In this document: in pieces, positions 9,167-18,197 of the stretch
Layout: the number at the start of each line of letters is the position of its first letter
Position numbering within the stretch: the first letter of the stretch is position 1
Source of the DNA: Dethiosulfovibrio salsuginis
GTDB lineage: Bacteria > Synergistota > Synergistia > Synergistales > Dethiosulfovibrionaceae
Assembly: GCF_900177735.1 (NCBI RefSeq)
Contig: NZ_FXBB01000006.1
Location: 20,775 to 84,774, forward strand
Length of the DNA: 64,000 nucleotides
Reading direction: 5' to 3'
Made by a program: the position numbers and the translations under genes
The notes under the pieces: model-generated
Databases searched by the model: none
Told to the model about the DNA's origin: nothing
What the model saw: only the letters and a program-made list of their open reading frames with translations

Positions 9167-10096
9167 CTACCTGGACATCTCCAATCTGTTTCTTTCCCTT
9201 AAAAGCGCGCAGACCTTCTCAACCAGCCCTTCGATCTCAGGCTTTGTTATCTGAGCATCAGCACCTATACTGGCGGCCTTACGGCGGATATCCTCCGCCA
9301 TTATGGAGGAGAAGATAATCACTGGCATATCGCGATGAGCTTCGCTCTCTTTAACGAGCCTGGTAAGGGCAAAACCGTCCATTTTAGGCATCTCTATGTC
9401 GGAGATAAGCAGGTCAAAGTGCCCCGCTTCCTCCTCTGCGATCCGATCCCAGGCGGCTTTACCGTGACCGACGCTCTCTACGTTGTGAAAACCCCCTTGA
9501 TCGAGGACATCTATGACCTGACGCCGAATTAGAGGTGAGTCCTCAGCGATAAGAATCCTGTAAACATCAAGGTTACCTAACCCGTCGGTCATTTTAGCGG
9601 CCCTCGCAGAATCCAGCTTATACTGTGACATAATAGAGGGATTGACGGTCTGAACGATTCTCTCATAATCGAGGAGAATGATGTTTCTCTCGTCCCTTTT
9701 TATCACGTAAAGGGAGTTCTCCCCTAGGAAAGAGCCTGTCAGAGAGGCGTCCAATTCGTCGGAGTTGATCCTATATATCCTCTCCACTCCGTCGACTACA
9801 AACCCTAGTTTTAGCTCGTTAAATTCAGCTATTATTATTTTACTGCTTTCCATCTCAACATCTGAGCTTATCTTAAGGTGTTTCCTTAGATCCACAAGGG
9901 GAAGGACCTCTCCTCTTACGGTTGTTATCCCTATCATCGCAGGATTGGCGTCGGGCACAGGTCTACAACCGGTCCAACGCAATATCTCTCTAGTTTTGTC
10001 CACGTTAATGGCGAAAGCCTGCTGTCCCAAGTAGAAAACCACAACCTGCCATTCATTAGTCCCAACCTCAGTAAGTATTTTTTCATTTACCCGCAT
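9167..10096 (-). CDS. cheV: CheV-type chemotaxis coupling protein (CheW + receiver)
   Basis: Residues 1 to about 160 form a CheW-like scaffold (WQVVVFYLGQQAFAINVDKTREIL; VRGEVLPLVDLRKHL) that couples chemoreceptors to CheA. Residues from about 180 form a response-regulator receiver domain with RILIAEDSPLIRRQV, the phospho-acceptor Asp in LLISDIEMPKMDG, and the lysine in QITKPEI. This order is CheV's. The start at 10096 (MRVNEKIL) follows GGGGGTAG; the longer frame to 10117 is unlikely. No other che genes adjoin it. It fits the flagellins and chemoreceptor elsewhere in the window. Confidence 0.9.
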   Translation of the reverse strand: MRVNEKILTEVGTNEWQVVVFYLGQQAFAINVDKTREILRWTGCRPVPDANPAMIGITTVRGEVLPLVDLRKHLKISSDVEMESSKIIIAEFNELKLGFVVDGVERIYRINSDELDASLTGSFLGENSLYVIKRDERNIILLDYERIVQTVNPSIMSQYKLDSARAAKMTDGLGNLDVYRILIAEDSPLIRRQVIDVLDQGGFHNVESVGHGKAAWDRIAEEEAGHFDLLISDIEMPKMDGFALTRLVKESEAHRDMPVIIFSSIMAEDIRRKAASIGADAQITKPEIEGLVEKVCALLRERNRLEMSR

Positions 10097-10194
10097 AAAA
10101 ACTACCCCCATTCGCACAGGTCGTCGAGTACCTCTTATAGTCTATCATAAAAAGCGCCTCCTTCTTCTACCAGCAAGACAAAAAGAAAATCCCG

Positions 10195-10203
10195 TGATAT
10201 AGT
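10195..10203 (+). promoter_or_regulatory. Extended -10 promoter, possible leaderless start of sfsA
   Basis: TGA-TATAGT ends only 7 bases before the sfsA ATG and no Shine-Dalgarno sequence is present, so transcription probably starts at or within a base or two of the start codon. Confidence 0.45.
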
Positions 10204-10210
10204 CATCGCC

Positions 10211-11311
10211 ATGACCTACTACAGCCCTCTCAGAAACGTTACTCTATATTCCGGTAAATTCATACACCGCCCTAACAGGTTCGTCGTAACCTGTACAGTA
10301 GGGCGGTCGTCGGTGTTATGTCACCTCCCAAACCCCGGAAGGCTTTGGGAATTGTTGATACCTGGGGCAGAGGTCATACTCACAAAAAACGAAAAGGGCA
10401 AAACCGACTTCACCGTTATAGGGGTAAAATCCTCCGAAGGCCCAATTCTCCTCCACACCCACAGGACAAACGATCTCGTTGAAGCCCTTTTGGCGAACGA
10501 TGGGATACCATCCCTTAAAGGATACAAAGTGATAAAGAGAGAGATCACCAGGGGCAACAGCCGGTTTGACTTCCTCCTTGAAACCCCTCAGGGAGGCCCT
10601 TTTTTACTGGAGGTAAAGTCTTGTACCCTCTTTGGATCTCAGGGAGCTATGTTCCCTGACGCACCTTCCTCCAGGGCCACCAAACACGTGTCGGAACTGG
10701 GTAAAATATCCACCGAAGGGACTGAGGGAGGAATCTTATTTGTGGTACACTCCCCAAAATCCCGTTGGTTTTGTCCAGAATACCACACAGACCCGGATTT
10801 TGCCCGAGCAATCTTAGCGGAAAAAAACAGGCTTAAGATATCCTCTCTAGCGGTCAAGTGGGATGAAGACCTATCGGTGACGGCCTCTCCACGAGAGATC
10901 CCAATAAGATGGGAGACCTTGGAGGCGGAGTTCAGGGACAAAGGTGGATGTCTCGCCTTGTTTCACCTGCCTCATCGTGACCAGATAGCGATTCATCGGG
11001 AGAAAGAAATCTCCCTGGGAAAGGGATTCTGGGTTCTAGCCACAGGAGCGTCGAATAGCCTGCAAAAAATCGCCTCAAGGTTGAAAAACCGGTTGCCATC
11101 TCCAAAGATAATACCCTTTAGGGCAAATCACGACCTAGGACCTTCTCTATCTGGGGCCCTGACCCAAATAGCTTCACAAAAAATCGACGTTGGACCTCTG
11201 TTACCACAGGAGGCTGGAGCTCATCTCTTTAGATTCGACGAAAACCCTCTTGAGAGCTCTTCTTTTGTAAAAATAATAATAGAGACTAGAATAAATAGGC
11301 TTAATATCTAA
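10211..11311 (+). CDS. sfsA: SfsA nuclease-like protein with C-terminal DUF123-like domain
   Basis: Residues 1-235 match SfsA, a nuclease-fold protein first named for sugar fermentation stimulation: GRSSVLCHLPNPGRLWELL, DFLLETPQGGPFLLEVKSCTL and FPDAPSSRATKHVSEL. Residues from about 245 (GGCLALFHLPHRDQIAIHRE, GKGFWVLATGASNSLQKIASRL) resemble DUF123, a domain seen fused to SfsA or endonuclease III. The usual YVGSA and WHIDYL motifs of DUF123 are degenerate. At 366 residues it is longer than stand-alone SfsA (about 235). It is probably translated from a leaderless message. Confidence 0.85.
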   Translation: MTYYSPLRNVTLYSGKFIHRPNRFVVTCTVGRSSVLCHLPNPGRLWELLIPGAEVILTKNEKGKTDFTVIGVKSSEGPILLHTHRTNDLVEALLANDGIPSLKGYKVIKREITRGNSRFDFLLETPQGGPFLLEVKSCTLFGSQGAMFPDAPSSRATKHVSELGKISTEGTEGGILFVVHSPKSRWFCPEYHTDPDFARAILAEKNRLKISSLAVKWDEDLSVTASPREIPIRWETLEAEFRDKGGCLALFHLPHRDQIAIHREKEISLGKGFWVLATGASNSLQKIASRLKNRLPSPKIIPFRANHDLGPSLSGALTQIASQKIDVGPLLPQEAGAHLFRFDENPLESSSFVKIIIETRINRLNI

Positions 11312-11333
11312 AAAGAGAAAAGGAGAGAGTTGA

Positions 11334-11948
11334 ATGTTTCACGAAATAGTAAACTGGATAGTCAGCACCGTAGGGGCTTTAGGTTACCCTGGAGTCATAT
11401 TTCTCATGTTTTTGGAGTCGTCCTTTTTCCCCTTTCCCAGCGAGGTGGTAGTTCCTCCGGCGGGATATCTGGCCCATCAGGGACAGATGAACTTAGTCCT
11501 GGTGATTTTATCAGGAATACTAGGGAGCGTTTTAGGCGCTCTTTTCAACTACTGGATATCGGTAAAACTAGGAAGGCCTTTTTTTGAAAAGTACGGAAAG
11601 TACTTTCTGGTCTCCAGCGAAACGCTGGATAAATCGGAGCGTTTTTTCCTCCATCATGGCCACATAAGCACCTTTGTAGGAAGGCTCATTCCCGGACTTC
11701 GCCAGTACATATCCCTTCCAGCGGGAGTTGCCCGAATGCCTTTGATGGCCTTTTGTGCCTTCACAGCAGCAGGAGCGGGTATCTGGGTGATTATACTGGC
11801 TCTTGTCGGATACTGGCTGGGAAGCAACAGCGCTATAATGCTACAGTACATCCACCAGATAACCTTAGGCCTTCTGGCTCTCTGTGCCTTATTGGTGGCC
11901 TTTTACGTGTTCAGAATTAAAAAAAAGGGAAAGAGGAACATGGCCTAG
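11334..11948 (+). CDS. DedA family membrane protein
   Basis: This is a polytopic membrane protein of the DedA/VTT superfamily, whose studied members act as lipid flippases or scramblases and affect proton homeostasis. The conserved [20 protein letters not shown] block is at residues 28-47 and [20 protein letters not shown] at about 119-138. AGGAGAG precedes the ATG. It follows sfsA by 22 bases and may share its transcript. Its last codons (RNMA) lie in a palindromic terminator shared with the convergent gene. Confidence 0.92.
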   Translation: MFHEIVNWIVSTVGALGYPGVIFLMFLESSFFPFPSEVVVPPAGYLAHQGQMNLVLVILSGILGSVLGALFNYWISVKLGRPFFEKYGKYFLVSSETLDKSERFFLHHGHISTFVGRLIPGLRQYISLPAGVARMPLMAFCAFTAAGAGIWVIILALVGYWLGSNSAIMLQYIHQITLGLLALCALLVAFYVFRIKKKGKRNMA

Positions 11949-11966
11949 GATCAGGCCATGTTCCTC
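11933..11966. terminator. Bidirectional terminator overlapping both gene ends
   Basis: GAGGAACATGGCCT and its exact complement form a 14-bp stem with a 6-base loop. The palindrome contains the stop codons of both convergent genes, so both proteins end in the same four residues, RNMA. Confidence 0.8.
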
Positions 11967-13642
11967 AAAACGGAGAGAAGTAAAAACAGGTGGTTCTCCG
12001 GGCTTCTGGAAATAGCCCCCCCAAAATGCTCCACAACTTTCTTAGATCGGGTCAGATATGACTCATCCCCTGTGATAAGCCACAGGGATACCAGATTTCC
12101 GGCCATCACCGCCGCCCCAGAGGGAACCGATCCGTCCTGTCCCGAGGAATAGGGGAAGAGAATCCCCTCTCCTCCTTTGGAGTTTACCCTGTAGCTATCC
12201 TCCCATGAAAAAAGCTCTCTGGCTCGTCCCTCAAGGTCCAAGGAGGCGTCGAGCCATTTTTTATCCTCCGTGGAGCGATAAAGCTCTACGGTAGCCCAAG
12301 TCAGAAAAGCGTAATCCTCCAAGAAAGCGGGAACTCCATCGCAGTGCACTACACTACCCTCTAAAAAGATAGAACAAACCCTCTCAGCCATCCTAACGTA
12401 ATTAGGTCTGTCCATCAACCTACCACATCTAGCCAAAGCGACTATAGCCAAAGCGTTCCAATCGGTAATAATCCTGTTATCCAGGGACGGAGCGGCTCTG
12501 TTCATCCGGGCAGAAGAGAGTATCTGACATCCCTTAGATAGGAGGTCCACAAGGTCTTCAGGATCCTCAAAACCCTCCATATCCGCCATTTTCTCTAAGG
12601 AGGATGGCATAGAGGGAATGGAGTCAGGACCATCGATGGCAAAACATCCTCTGAAAATCGGCCCATCGGAACCTAAGAGGCTATCGACCTCCTCTTTCGA
12701 CCAAGAATAATATCCTTTCCTCTCTGGATCGAAAGGCCTTCCGACGAGAAATCCTCTCTCAGGATCGAAAAGGTCCATAGAGATGTAGGCTAGAGCCTCA
12801 TCGGCAGCCCTCCAGTAGGACACCTTGCCGTACCTATCGAACCCCTCGGCGAAGGCTATGGCCATCATGGCCTGATCGGAGAGACGTTTTTCCAGCATGG
12901 GATTTGACCAGTCTCTGGATTTGGAGTAGGAGAAAAAGCCTCCCCCTAGATGATCCCTTATGGCCCTCTGGGACATGACATCCAAGGTCCTGGAGAAAAT
13001 CGAATCCGATACCTGGCAATCAAAAACCCGGCTGTACTCGCCCAAAAACAGAAGCCTCGGTACCATAGGGGTTTTTGTGTCTTTCCCGAATCCTCCAAAC
13101 TCTTGATCAAAATCCTGTTGAATTTTCGAGACAGCTTCTTTGAGGGCATCCTCTAAAGAGACATCTCCTCCAACCTCAGTAGCTTTTTTGACCCCCTCCA
13201 TTATCTCCTCCGAAGCGCTTAACACCGACTGATTTCCAGTCAGCCAAAGCCATTTTATCCTGGGCAGACAATCGACCATGCCGGGGTTTGAGGGAGTCCC
13301 CTCCAATGGCATATATCTGGCGACGAAAAAGGGCTTGAGATCGGGAGTCAAAAAAAGGTTCAAAGGAAAGCCGCCCGAACCATTCATGACGCAGCTAGTT
13401 ACTAAAGCTATCTCCCAGAGAAAGGGATACTCCTCTCTATCTATTTTTACGGATATAAAATCCTCGTTCAGAGCCTTTACAACATCTTGGCTCAAAAAAG
13501 AACACTCCTCCATCTCCAAAGACAGAGGTGACATATTGGAGCGGATGAAAAGATATAAAGGCTTATTCTCATCTTTAGCCCTTCTCAGGGCCTTCTCTCC
13601 CCATCGTTCCCACTTGATCTCCTCTAGGTCATGGGATTTCAT
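11951..13642 (-). CDS. DUF255 (YyaL/SSP411-like) protein lacking the CxxC motif
   Basis: The 563-residue protein has the layout of the YyaL/spermatogenesis-associated-20 family: an N-terminal thioredoxin-fold DUF255 domain, then an alpha/alpha barrel resembling N-acylglucosamine epimerases (DRIITDWNALAIVALARCGR). Family members normally carry CHWCHVM at the active site. Here the matching stretch reads RSNMSPLSLEMEECSF, so both redox cysteines are gone, while VNGSGGFPLNLFLTPDLKPFF is retained (as MNGSGGFP). The start at 13642 overlaps the stop of the upstream HAD gene (ATGA), so the two are coupled. Confidence 0.85.
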   Translation of the reverse strand: MKSHDLEEIKWERWGEKALRRAKDENKPLYLFIRSNMSPLSLEMEECSFLSQDVVKALNEDFISVKIDREEYPFLWEIALVTSCVMNGSGGFPLNLFLTPDLKPFFVARYMPLEGTPSNPGMVDCLPRIKWLWLTGNQSVLSASEEIMEGVKKATEVGGDVSLEDALKEAVSKIQQDFDQEFGGFGKDTKTPMVPRLLFLGEYSRVFDCQVSDSIFSRTLDVMSQRAIRDHLGGGFFSYSKSRDWSNPMLEKRLSDQAMMAIAFAEGFDRYGKVSYWRAADEALAYISMDLFDPERGFLVGRPFDPERKGYYSWSKEEVDSLLGSDGPIFRGCFAIDGPDSIPSMPSSLEKMADMEGFEDPEDLVDLLSKGCQILSSARMNRAAPSLDNRIITDWNALAIVALARCGRLMDRPNYVRMAERVCSIFLEGSVVHCDGVPAFLEDYAFLTWATVELYRSTEDKKWLDASLDLEGRARELFSWEDSYRVNSKGGEGILFPYSSGQDGSVPSGAAVMAGNLVSLWLITGDESYLTRSKKVVEHFGGAISRSPENHLFLLLSVLRNMA

Positions 13643-14286
13643 CCAACATCTCTCCTCACCAATTCGATCAAAAAGCCCACACCGTCGAGGGTTCTCCAAG
13701 CCCCTGCATCTACCAGCTGGGAAGCTGAGAAGACTCCCGAAGTGACCCCTACACCTCTCATCCCGGCGGAACAGGCGGTCTTCATGTCTATATCGGTGTC
13801 CCCGACGTAGACGGTCTCGGCTAAATTTCCACCTAGATTTTCCATCGCCGCCAGGATCATATCGGGCTCAGGCTTAGGTCTATATTCCTTTCCCAGCCCC
13901 ATAACGAGATCGAGATGATCAAAAAGCCCTACCGCCCTGACTACCGGCTCGGCGATCTGACGGTTCGTCGCCACACCTACTTTGATTCCTATGGATCGGA
14001 GCTTTTCCAACATCGGGAGGGTGTCGGGAAAGGGAACTATTCCCGCATACTCGGTCTCCCTAAATATCCTCCTATACTCCGCCAACCAGGCTTCATCGTA
14101 ATCTCCCCAGAGCCTATGTAAGCCGGTCTCAAGGGGGATCCCTATGATGCCTAAAACCTGATCCTTCGTGACCGATGGAAGTCCCATTTTAGACGCCACG
14201 GCGTTCACGCAGTCGGTAATCCCCTGGCTGCTGTCCACCAAAGTCATATCAAAATCAAAAAGAACCACCTTTATCAACAAAACCAC
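13639..14286 (-). CDS. HAD-family phosphatase, phosphoglycolate phosphatase-like
   Basis: A 215-residue haloacid-dehalogenase hydrolase with motif I DFDMTLVDS, motif II VGVATN, the motif III lysine in RPKPEP and motif IV VYVGDTDIDMKTA. A helical cap (type C1) lies between motifs I and II, as in Gph, PpaX and PgmB. The substrate cannot be set from sequence; phosphoglycolate or another small phosphomonoester is likely. The start is GTG 14286 or one of the TTG codons just downstream of AGAGGTGG. The next gene overlaps it by four bases. Confidence 0.85.
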   Translation of the reverse strand: MVLLIKVVLFDFDMTLVDSSQGITDCVNAVASKMGLPSVTKDQVLGIIGIPLETGLHRLWGDYDEAWLAEYRRIFRETEYAGIVPFPDTLPMLEKLRSIGIKVGVATNRQIAEPVVRAVGLFDHLDLVMGLGKEYRPKPEPDMILAAMENLGGNLAETVYVGDTDIDMKTACSAGMRGVGVTSGVFSASQLVDAGAWRTLDGVGFLIELVRRDVG

Positions 14287-14321
14287 CTCTTCCCGTCTAT
14301 AGTCAGCACCGATAAACTCGA

Positions 14322-14353
14322 AAAAGGAACCGGGATAATCCCCGGTTCCTTTT
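14322..14353 (-). terminator. Rho-independent terminator after glyA
   Basis: AAAAGGAACCGGG and CCCGGTTCCTTTT form a perfect 13-bp stem around a 6-base loop, between glyA and the HAD gene on the minus strand. Confidence 0.85.
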
Positions 14354-14380
14354 CATGATATGTAGAAACCTGATTGTATG

Positions 14381-15649
14381 TTACTCCTTATCGAGCCAGG
14401 GATAAAGGGGTTTAGCGGCACAGACCTCAAGTAATTCGGAACGAACCTGTTTAAGCACCGATTTATCCTCAGGGCTGGAGACGACCCTGTCTATCCACTC
14501 GGCTATCTTTACCATCTCGTCCTTTCCAAAACCTCTGGTCGTAACAGCTGGGGTACCAACCCTTATTCCGCTGGTGATGAAGGGACTTAAAGTCTCGAAG
14601 GGGACGGTGTTCTTGTTGACGGTTATACCGGCCTCGTCGAGGGCTATCTGAGCGGCTTTTCCTGTGACTCCCTTATTGGTGAGGTTAAGCAAAATCAGGT
14701 GGTTATCCGTTCCACCGGAGACAAGGTGAAAATCCCTCTTTACAAGCTCTTCCGCAAGGGTAGAGGCGTTTTCCACGACCTTTTTCTGATAATCCTTGAA
14801 CTCGGGGCGAAGGGCCTCTCCAAAAGCCACGGCTTTAGCGGCTATGATATGCATCAGAGGGCCACCCTGCATTCCCGGGAAAATAGCGGAGTCGATTTTC
14901 TTGGCGTGCTCAGCGGTACACATTATCATACCACCTCTAGGACCTCTCAAAGTCTTGTGGGTCGTGGTGGTCAAAAAGTCGCAAAACGGAACGGGATTTT
15001 TGTGATATCCCGCAGCGACGAGACCGGCTATATGGGCTATATCGAACATCAGGTAAGCGCCGACCTCGTCGGCTATCTGGCGAAAAGCCTCGGCATCTAT
15101 CTCTCTAGGATAGGCGCTCGCTCCGCAGACGATCATCTTTGGATTATGCTCTTTGGCCAGACGACGGACCTCGTCGAAATCTATGGTCTCAGTATCCTTA
15201 GACACGCCGTAGGGAATGACGTTATAGAGCTTACCGGAGAAGTTGACCGGCGATCCATGGGTAAGGTGTCCTCCGTGGCTCAAATTCATGGCGAGAATGG
15301 TATCTCCAGGCTCAAGGACGGAAAAGTACACACCCATGTTGGCCTGGCTTCCAGCGTGAGGCTGAACGTTGACGTGGTCGCAACCGAAGAGCTGTTTAGC
15401 CCTCTCTATGGCCAGATCCTCCGCCTTATCGACGACCTCACAGCCACCGTAATAGCGTTTATGGGGATAGCCCTCGGCATATTTGTTGGTGAGGACCGAA
15501 CCTGCCGTAGCGAGCACCGCAGGGGAGACGAAATTCTCCGAGGCGATAAGCTCAACCTGCCGCTCCTGACGGTAGGCTTCCTCCAGGAGAATGGATGAAA
15601 TCTCAGGATCGACCTGCTTCAACATGGCTGCAGCTTTTCCAAACATCAT
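14381..15649 (-). CDS. glyA: Serine hydroxymethyltransferase
   Basis: This PLP enzyme interconverts serine plus tetrahydrofolate with glycine plus 5,10-methylene-tetrahydrofolate, feeding one-carbon metabolism. Signatures include [14 protein letters not shown], the [19 protein letters not shown] block and the PLP-lysine motif [15 protein letters not shown]. It is full length at 422 residues. The start at 15649 (MMFGKAA) follows AAGGTGGG; the open frame to 15676 would put the ribosome-binding site inside the gene. It is monocistronic, with a terminator downstream. Confidence 0.97.
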   Translation of the reverse strand: MMFGKAAAMLKQVDPEISSILLEEAYRQERQVELIASENFVSPAVLATAGSVLTNKYAEGYPHKRYYGGCEVVDKAEDLAIERAKQLFGCDHVNVQPHAGSQANMGVYFSVLEPGDTILAMNLSHGGHLTHGSPVNFSGKLYNVIPYGVSKDTETIDFDEVRRLAKEHNPKMIVCGASAYPREIDAEAFRQIADEVGAYLMFDIAHIAGLVAAGYHKNPVPFCDFLTTTTHKTLRGPRGGMIMCTAEHAKKIDSAIFPGMQGGPLMHIIAAKAVAFGEALRPEFKDYQKKVVENASTLAEELVKRDFHLVSGGTDNHLILLNLTNKGVTGKAAQIALDEAGITVNKNTVPFETLSPFITSGIRVGTPAVTTRGFGKDEMVKIAEWIDRVVSSPEDKSVLKQVRSELLEVCAAKPLYPWLDKE

Positions 15650-15716
15650 ATACCCACCTTTCAAAATCATAGGCACCGAAAAGGTACCTTAAGAGAATCG
15701 AACCAACCTAAGGGTT

Positions 15717-15725
15717 ATTATAACA
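15717..15725 (-). promoter_or_regulatory. Extended -10 promoter of glyA
   Basis: On the minus strand TGT-TATAAT lies about 70 bases upstream of the glyA start in the 390-base A/T-rich gap before the M20 gene. A small hairpin (AGGTACC with GGTGCCT) follows in the leader. No riboswitch was recognised, and I see nothing else in the gap apart from the divergent promoter at 15975. Confidence 0.4.
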
Positions 15726-15974
15726 AAAACTCCAATCCCATATAGGCCTAAAACATTGGCTTTTCCACCGGCGAACTATCAACAAAACCGAAGAGTCGGG
15801 CACAAAAGAATACAAAACGCCAGGAAACACGTTTTTATGGACAAAGCTAAAAACATGACCATGAAAAAACCAAGGTCTCTGGAACGTAAATAAACAAAAA
15901 TGGTCGAAACACGATATCTCCACTAAAAAGAATACTCTCGTTTAGATTAACGACAAACACAGGAAGTAGCTCTG

Positions 15975-15983
15975 TGATATAGT
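15975..15983 (+). promoter_or_regulatory. Extended -10 promoter of the M20/DUF3100 operon
   Basis: TGA-TATAGT, identical to the sfsA promoter element, lies 57 bases upstream of the M20 gene. No good -35 was seen. Confidence 0.45.
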
Positions 15984-16039
15984 ACACAACAACACGTAGG
16001 ATATCGGATACATAAAAAGATCCAAAAGGAGGGGTATAA

Positions 16040-17347
16040 ATGGACCGAGAGAGCCTAAAAAGAGCCCTCTGCGACAGCATAGACAGTTGGGCAGAGAGGG
16101 CTATAGACCTTGCCATGGATATAGAGAGGGAGCCTGAACTAGGTTTTAAGGAACACAGGACATCGGAAAAAGTCTCCAGTTTCCTGGATTCCATAGGAAT
16201 CGACTACGAGAGAGGTCTAGGGATAACAGGGGTGAAGGCATCGTTACGGAAGGGATGTGCAGGTCCGAATATCGCCCTGTTAGGTGAATTGGACGGAATA
16301 ATATGCTCCGACAGCCCTAAGGCGGACCCAAAAACCGGAGCAACCCACACCTGCGGACACCACCTCCAGATAGGGACTCTGATGGCCGTCGCCGCGGGGT
16401 TCGCAGAGGCGAAGATAGAGGATCACCTGGGAGGCAACGTCACGTTTTTCGCTGTCCCTTCGGAGGAGTTTATCGAGATAGGCGAAAGGTCAAACATGAG
16501 GACCGAGGGCAAGATAAACTTTCTCGGCGGGAAACAGGAACTAATAAGGATAGGTGCCTTTAACGATATAGATATGGCAATGATGGTTCACGCATGGACG
16601 GACATGCCCGAGCCGTCGATAGGGATAGGGGAAACGGGAAACGGTTTTGTGGCAAAAACGGTCCGCTATACAGGGAAAGCCACCCACGCAGCAGCGGCTC
16701 CCCACGAGGGGATAAACGCCCTGAACGCGGCGGTACTGGGCATCAACGGAGTGCATGCCCTACGAGAGACCTTCTTAGACGACGATCACGTGAGGGTCCA
16801 TTTCATCATCACTAAAGGAGGTGACACCGTCAACAGCGTTCCATCGGACGTCAGGCTAGAGGCATACGTACGGGGCAAAACCTTGACCAGCATCGACGAT
16901 ACCCACGGCAAGTTCGATCGGGCCATGAAAGCGGGAGGAGACTGTGTCGGGGCTATCACCGAGATCCACACCATACCGGGCTATCTCCCTCTCGCCTGTA
17001 ACCCCAGGCTTAACGACGTCTTCGCCAGAAACGCCTCTATCCTCCTCGACGAATCGAGGATAACGAGGACAGGCCATTTCAACGCCTCCACCGACATGGG
17101 AGACGTCTGCCATATAATGCCTGCTATACACCCCTACACAGGCGGGGTCACAGGGGCCCTCCATTCAAAGGACTTCACCGTGGTAGACTATCGAGCAGCG
17201 GTGATAATCCCCGCTAAGATAATGGCCATGACTGTGGTGGATCTTCTGGCCGATGGAGCATTAGAGGGGAGGGATTTATTAAATAACTTCAAGCCACTCA
17301 TGACAAAAGAGAGCTATCTCAGGACCTTAGGAGGGTATTTCTCCTGA
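16040..17347 (+). CDS. M20 family amidohydrolase
   Basis: A 435-residue dinuclear metallo-amidohydrolase of the M20D group, which includes amidohydrolases for aminoacyl or aminobenzoyl-glutamate type substrates. Metal-site motifs are ATHTCGHHLQ (residues 101-110), the general-base pair PSEEF (140-144), VHAWTDMPE, and a late histidine in HSKDFTVVD. The lid domain (KTVRYTGKATHAAAAPHEGINAL) is intact. There is no signal peptide, so it acts in the cytoplasm. It leads a run with two membrane protein genes, suggesting it hydrolyses an amide imported or exported by them. AGGAGGGG precedes the ATG. Confidence 0.88.
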   Translation: MDRESLKRALCDSIDSWAERAIDLAMDIEREPELGFKEHRTSEKVSSFLDSIGIDYERGLGITGVKASLRKGCAGPNIALLGELDGIICSDSPKADPKTGATHTCGHHLQIGTLMAVAAGFAEAKIEDHLGGNVTFFAVPSEEFIEIGERSNMRTEGKINFLGGKQELIRIGAFNDIDMAMMVHAWTDMPEPSIGIGETGNGFVAKTVRYTGKATHAAAAPHEGINALNAAVLGINGVHALRETFLDDDHVRVHFIITKGGDTVNSVPSDVRLEAYVRGKTLTSIDDTHGKFDRAMKAGGDCVGAITEIHTIPGYLPLACNPRLNDVFARNASILLDESRITRTGHFNASTDMGDVCHIMPAIHPYTGGVTGALHSKDFTVVDYRAAVIIPAKIMAMTVVDLLADGALEGRDLLNNFKPLMTKESYLRTLGGYFS

Positions 17348-17377
17348 TTTAGGTGTAAAGGACGAGGAGGGACAAGC

Positions 17378-18196
17378 ATGATCGATGGGATCAAGAACGT
17401 AAAAATTCACGTTATCGTATTGGCTTTAGTCATCGGGGCCGAATTTATAGGAATTCATTCTTTCAAGATAGGACCGGGAACCTTGGTGCTTCTGCCGATG
17501 CTCTACGCCTTAGCGGCAGGTGCCCTGATGGGACCTAAGTTCATCAAAGCGGTAAACCAAAAGGACATGGTGGACGCAGGCAGCCTGGTCGGAGTCACCC
17601 TAATGCTCCTGATGGCCAGATACGGGACGCTGGTGGGACCTAACCTCCCTGCCATAATCAAATCAGGACCAGCTCTGATTCTTCAGGAATTCGGAAACCT
17701 AGGGACTATTCTTCTGGGGATCCCTCTAGCGGTGATGATAGGGCTCAAGAGGGAATCTATAGGAGCGGCCCACTCGGTGGCCAGAGAGCCTAACGTGGCC
17801 CTTATAGGGGACATCTACGGTTTCGACGGACCGGAGGGACGGGGAGTCATGGGGGTTTACATCTGCGGAACCGTATTCGGGACGATCTTCTACGGCCTCA
17901 TGGCCACCACCGCAGCGGCATATCTGCCCCTCAGCCCTAAGGCACTGGCGATGGCATCTGGGGTAGGAAGTGCCAGCATGATGACCGCTTCTGTGGGATC
18001 TCTCTCAGCGATGTTCCCCGATATAGCGGGAGAACTCCAGGCCCTTGGGGCGGCGAGCAACATGCTCTCTGGGTTGGACGGACTCTATATGTCCCTGTGG
18101 CTGGCTCTACCTATGTCCGAGTGGCTTTATAGAAAAACCTACCGTTTTAAGTATGGAATAGAGCCTGAGGCTCCTGTAAAAAAGGGAGGCAAATAG
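17378..18196 (+). CDS. DUF3100 membrane protein
   Basis: A 272-residue polytopic membrane protein with about seven to eight hydrophobic segments, starting KNVKIHVIVLALVIGAEFIG. It contains GDIYGFDGPEGRGVMGVYICGT and the small-residue stretch ALAMASGVGSASMMTASVGSLSAMFPD split between helices, typical of DUF3100. The family is presumed to transport an organic acid or amide but is uncharacterised. It lies 30 bases after the M20 gene with GAGGAGGG upstream, and two bases before the partner membrane gene. Confidence 0.85.
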   Translation: MIDGIKNVKIHVIVLALVIGAEFIGIHSFKIGPGTLVLLPMLYALAAGALMGPKFIKAVNQKDMVDAGSLVGVTLMLLMARYGTLVGPNLPAIIKSGPALILQEFGNLGTILLGIPLAVMIGLKRESIGAAHSVAREPNVALIGDIYGFDGPEGRGVMGVYICGTVFGTIFYGLMATTAAAYLPLSPKALAMASGVGSASMMTASVGSLSAMFPDIAGELQALGAASNMLSGLDGLYMSLWLALPMSEWLYRKTYRFKYGIEPEAPVKKGGK

Positions 18197-18197
18197 C

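Noticed and set aside
15650..16039. Riboswitch in the glyA leader (glycine or tetrahydrofolate type)
   Set aside because: The A/T-rich gap lacks the conserved motifs of either class; only a small hairpin was found.
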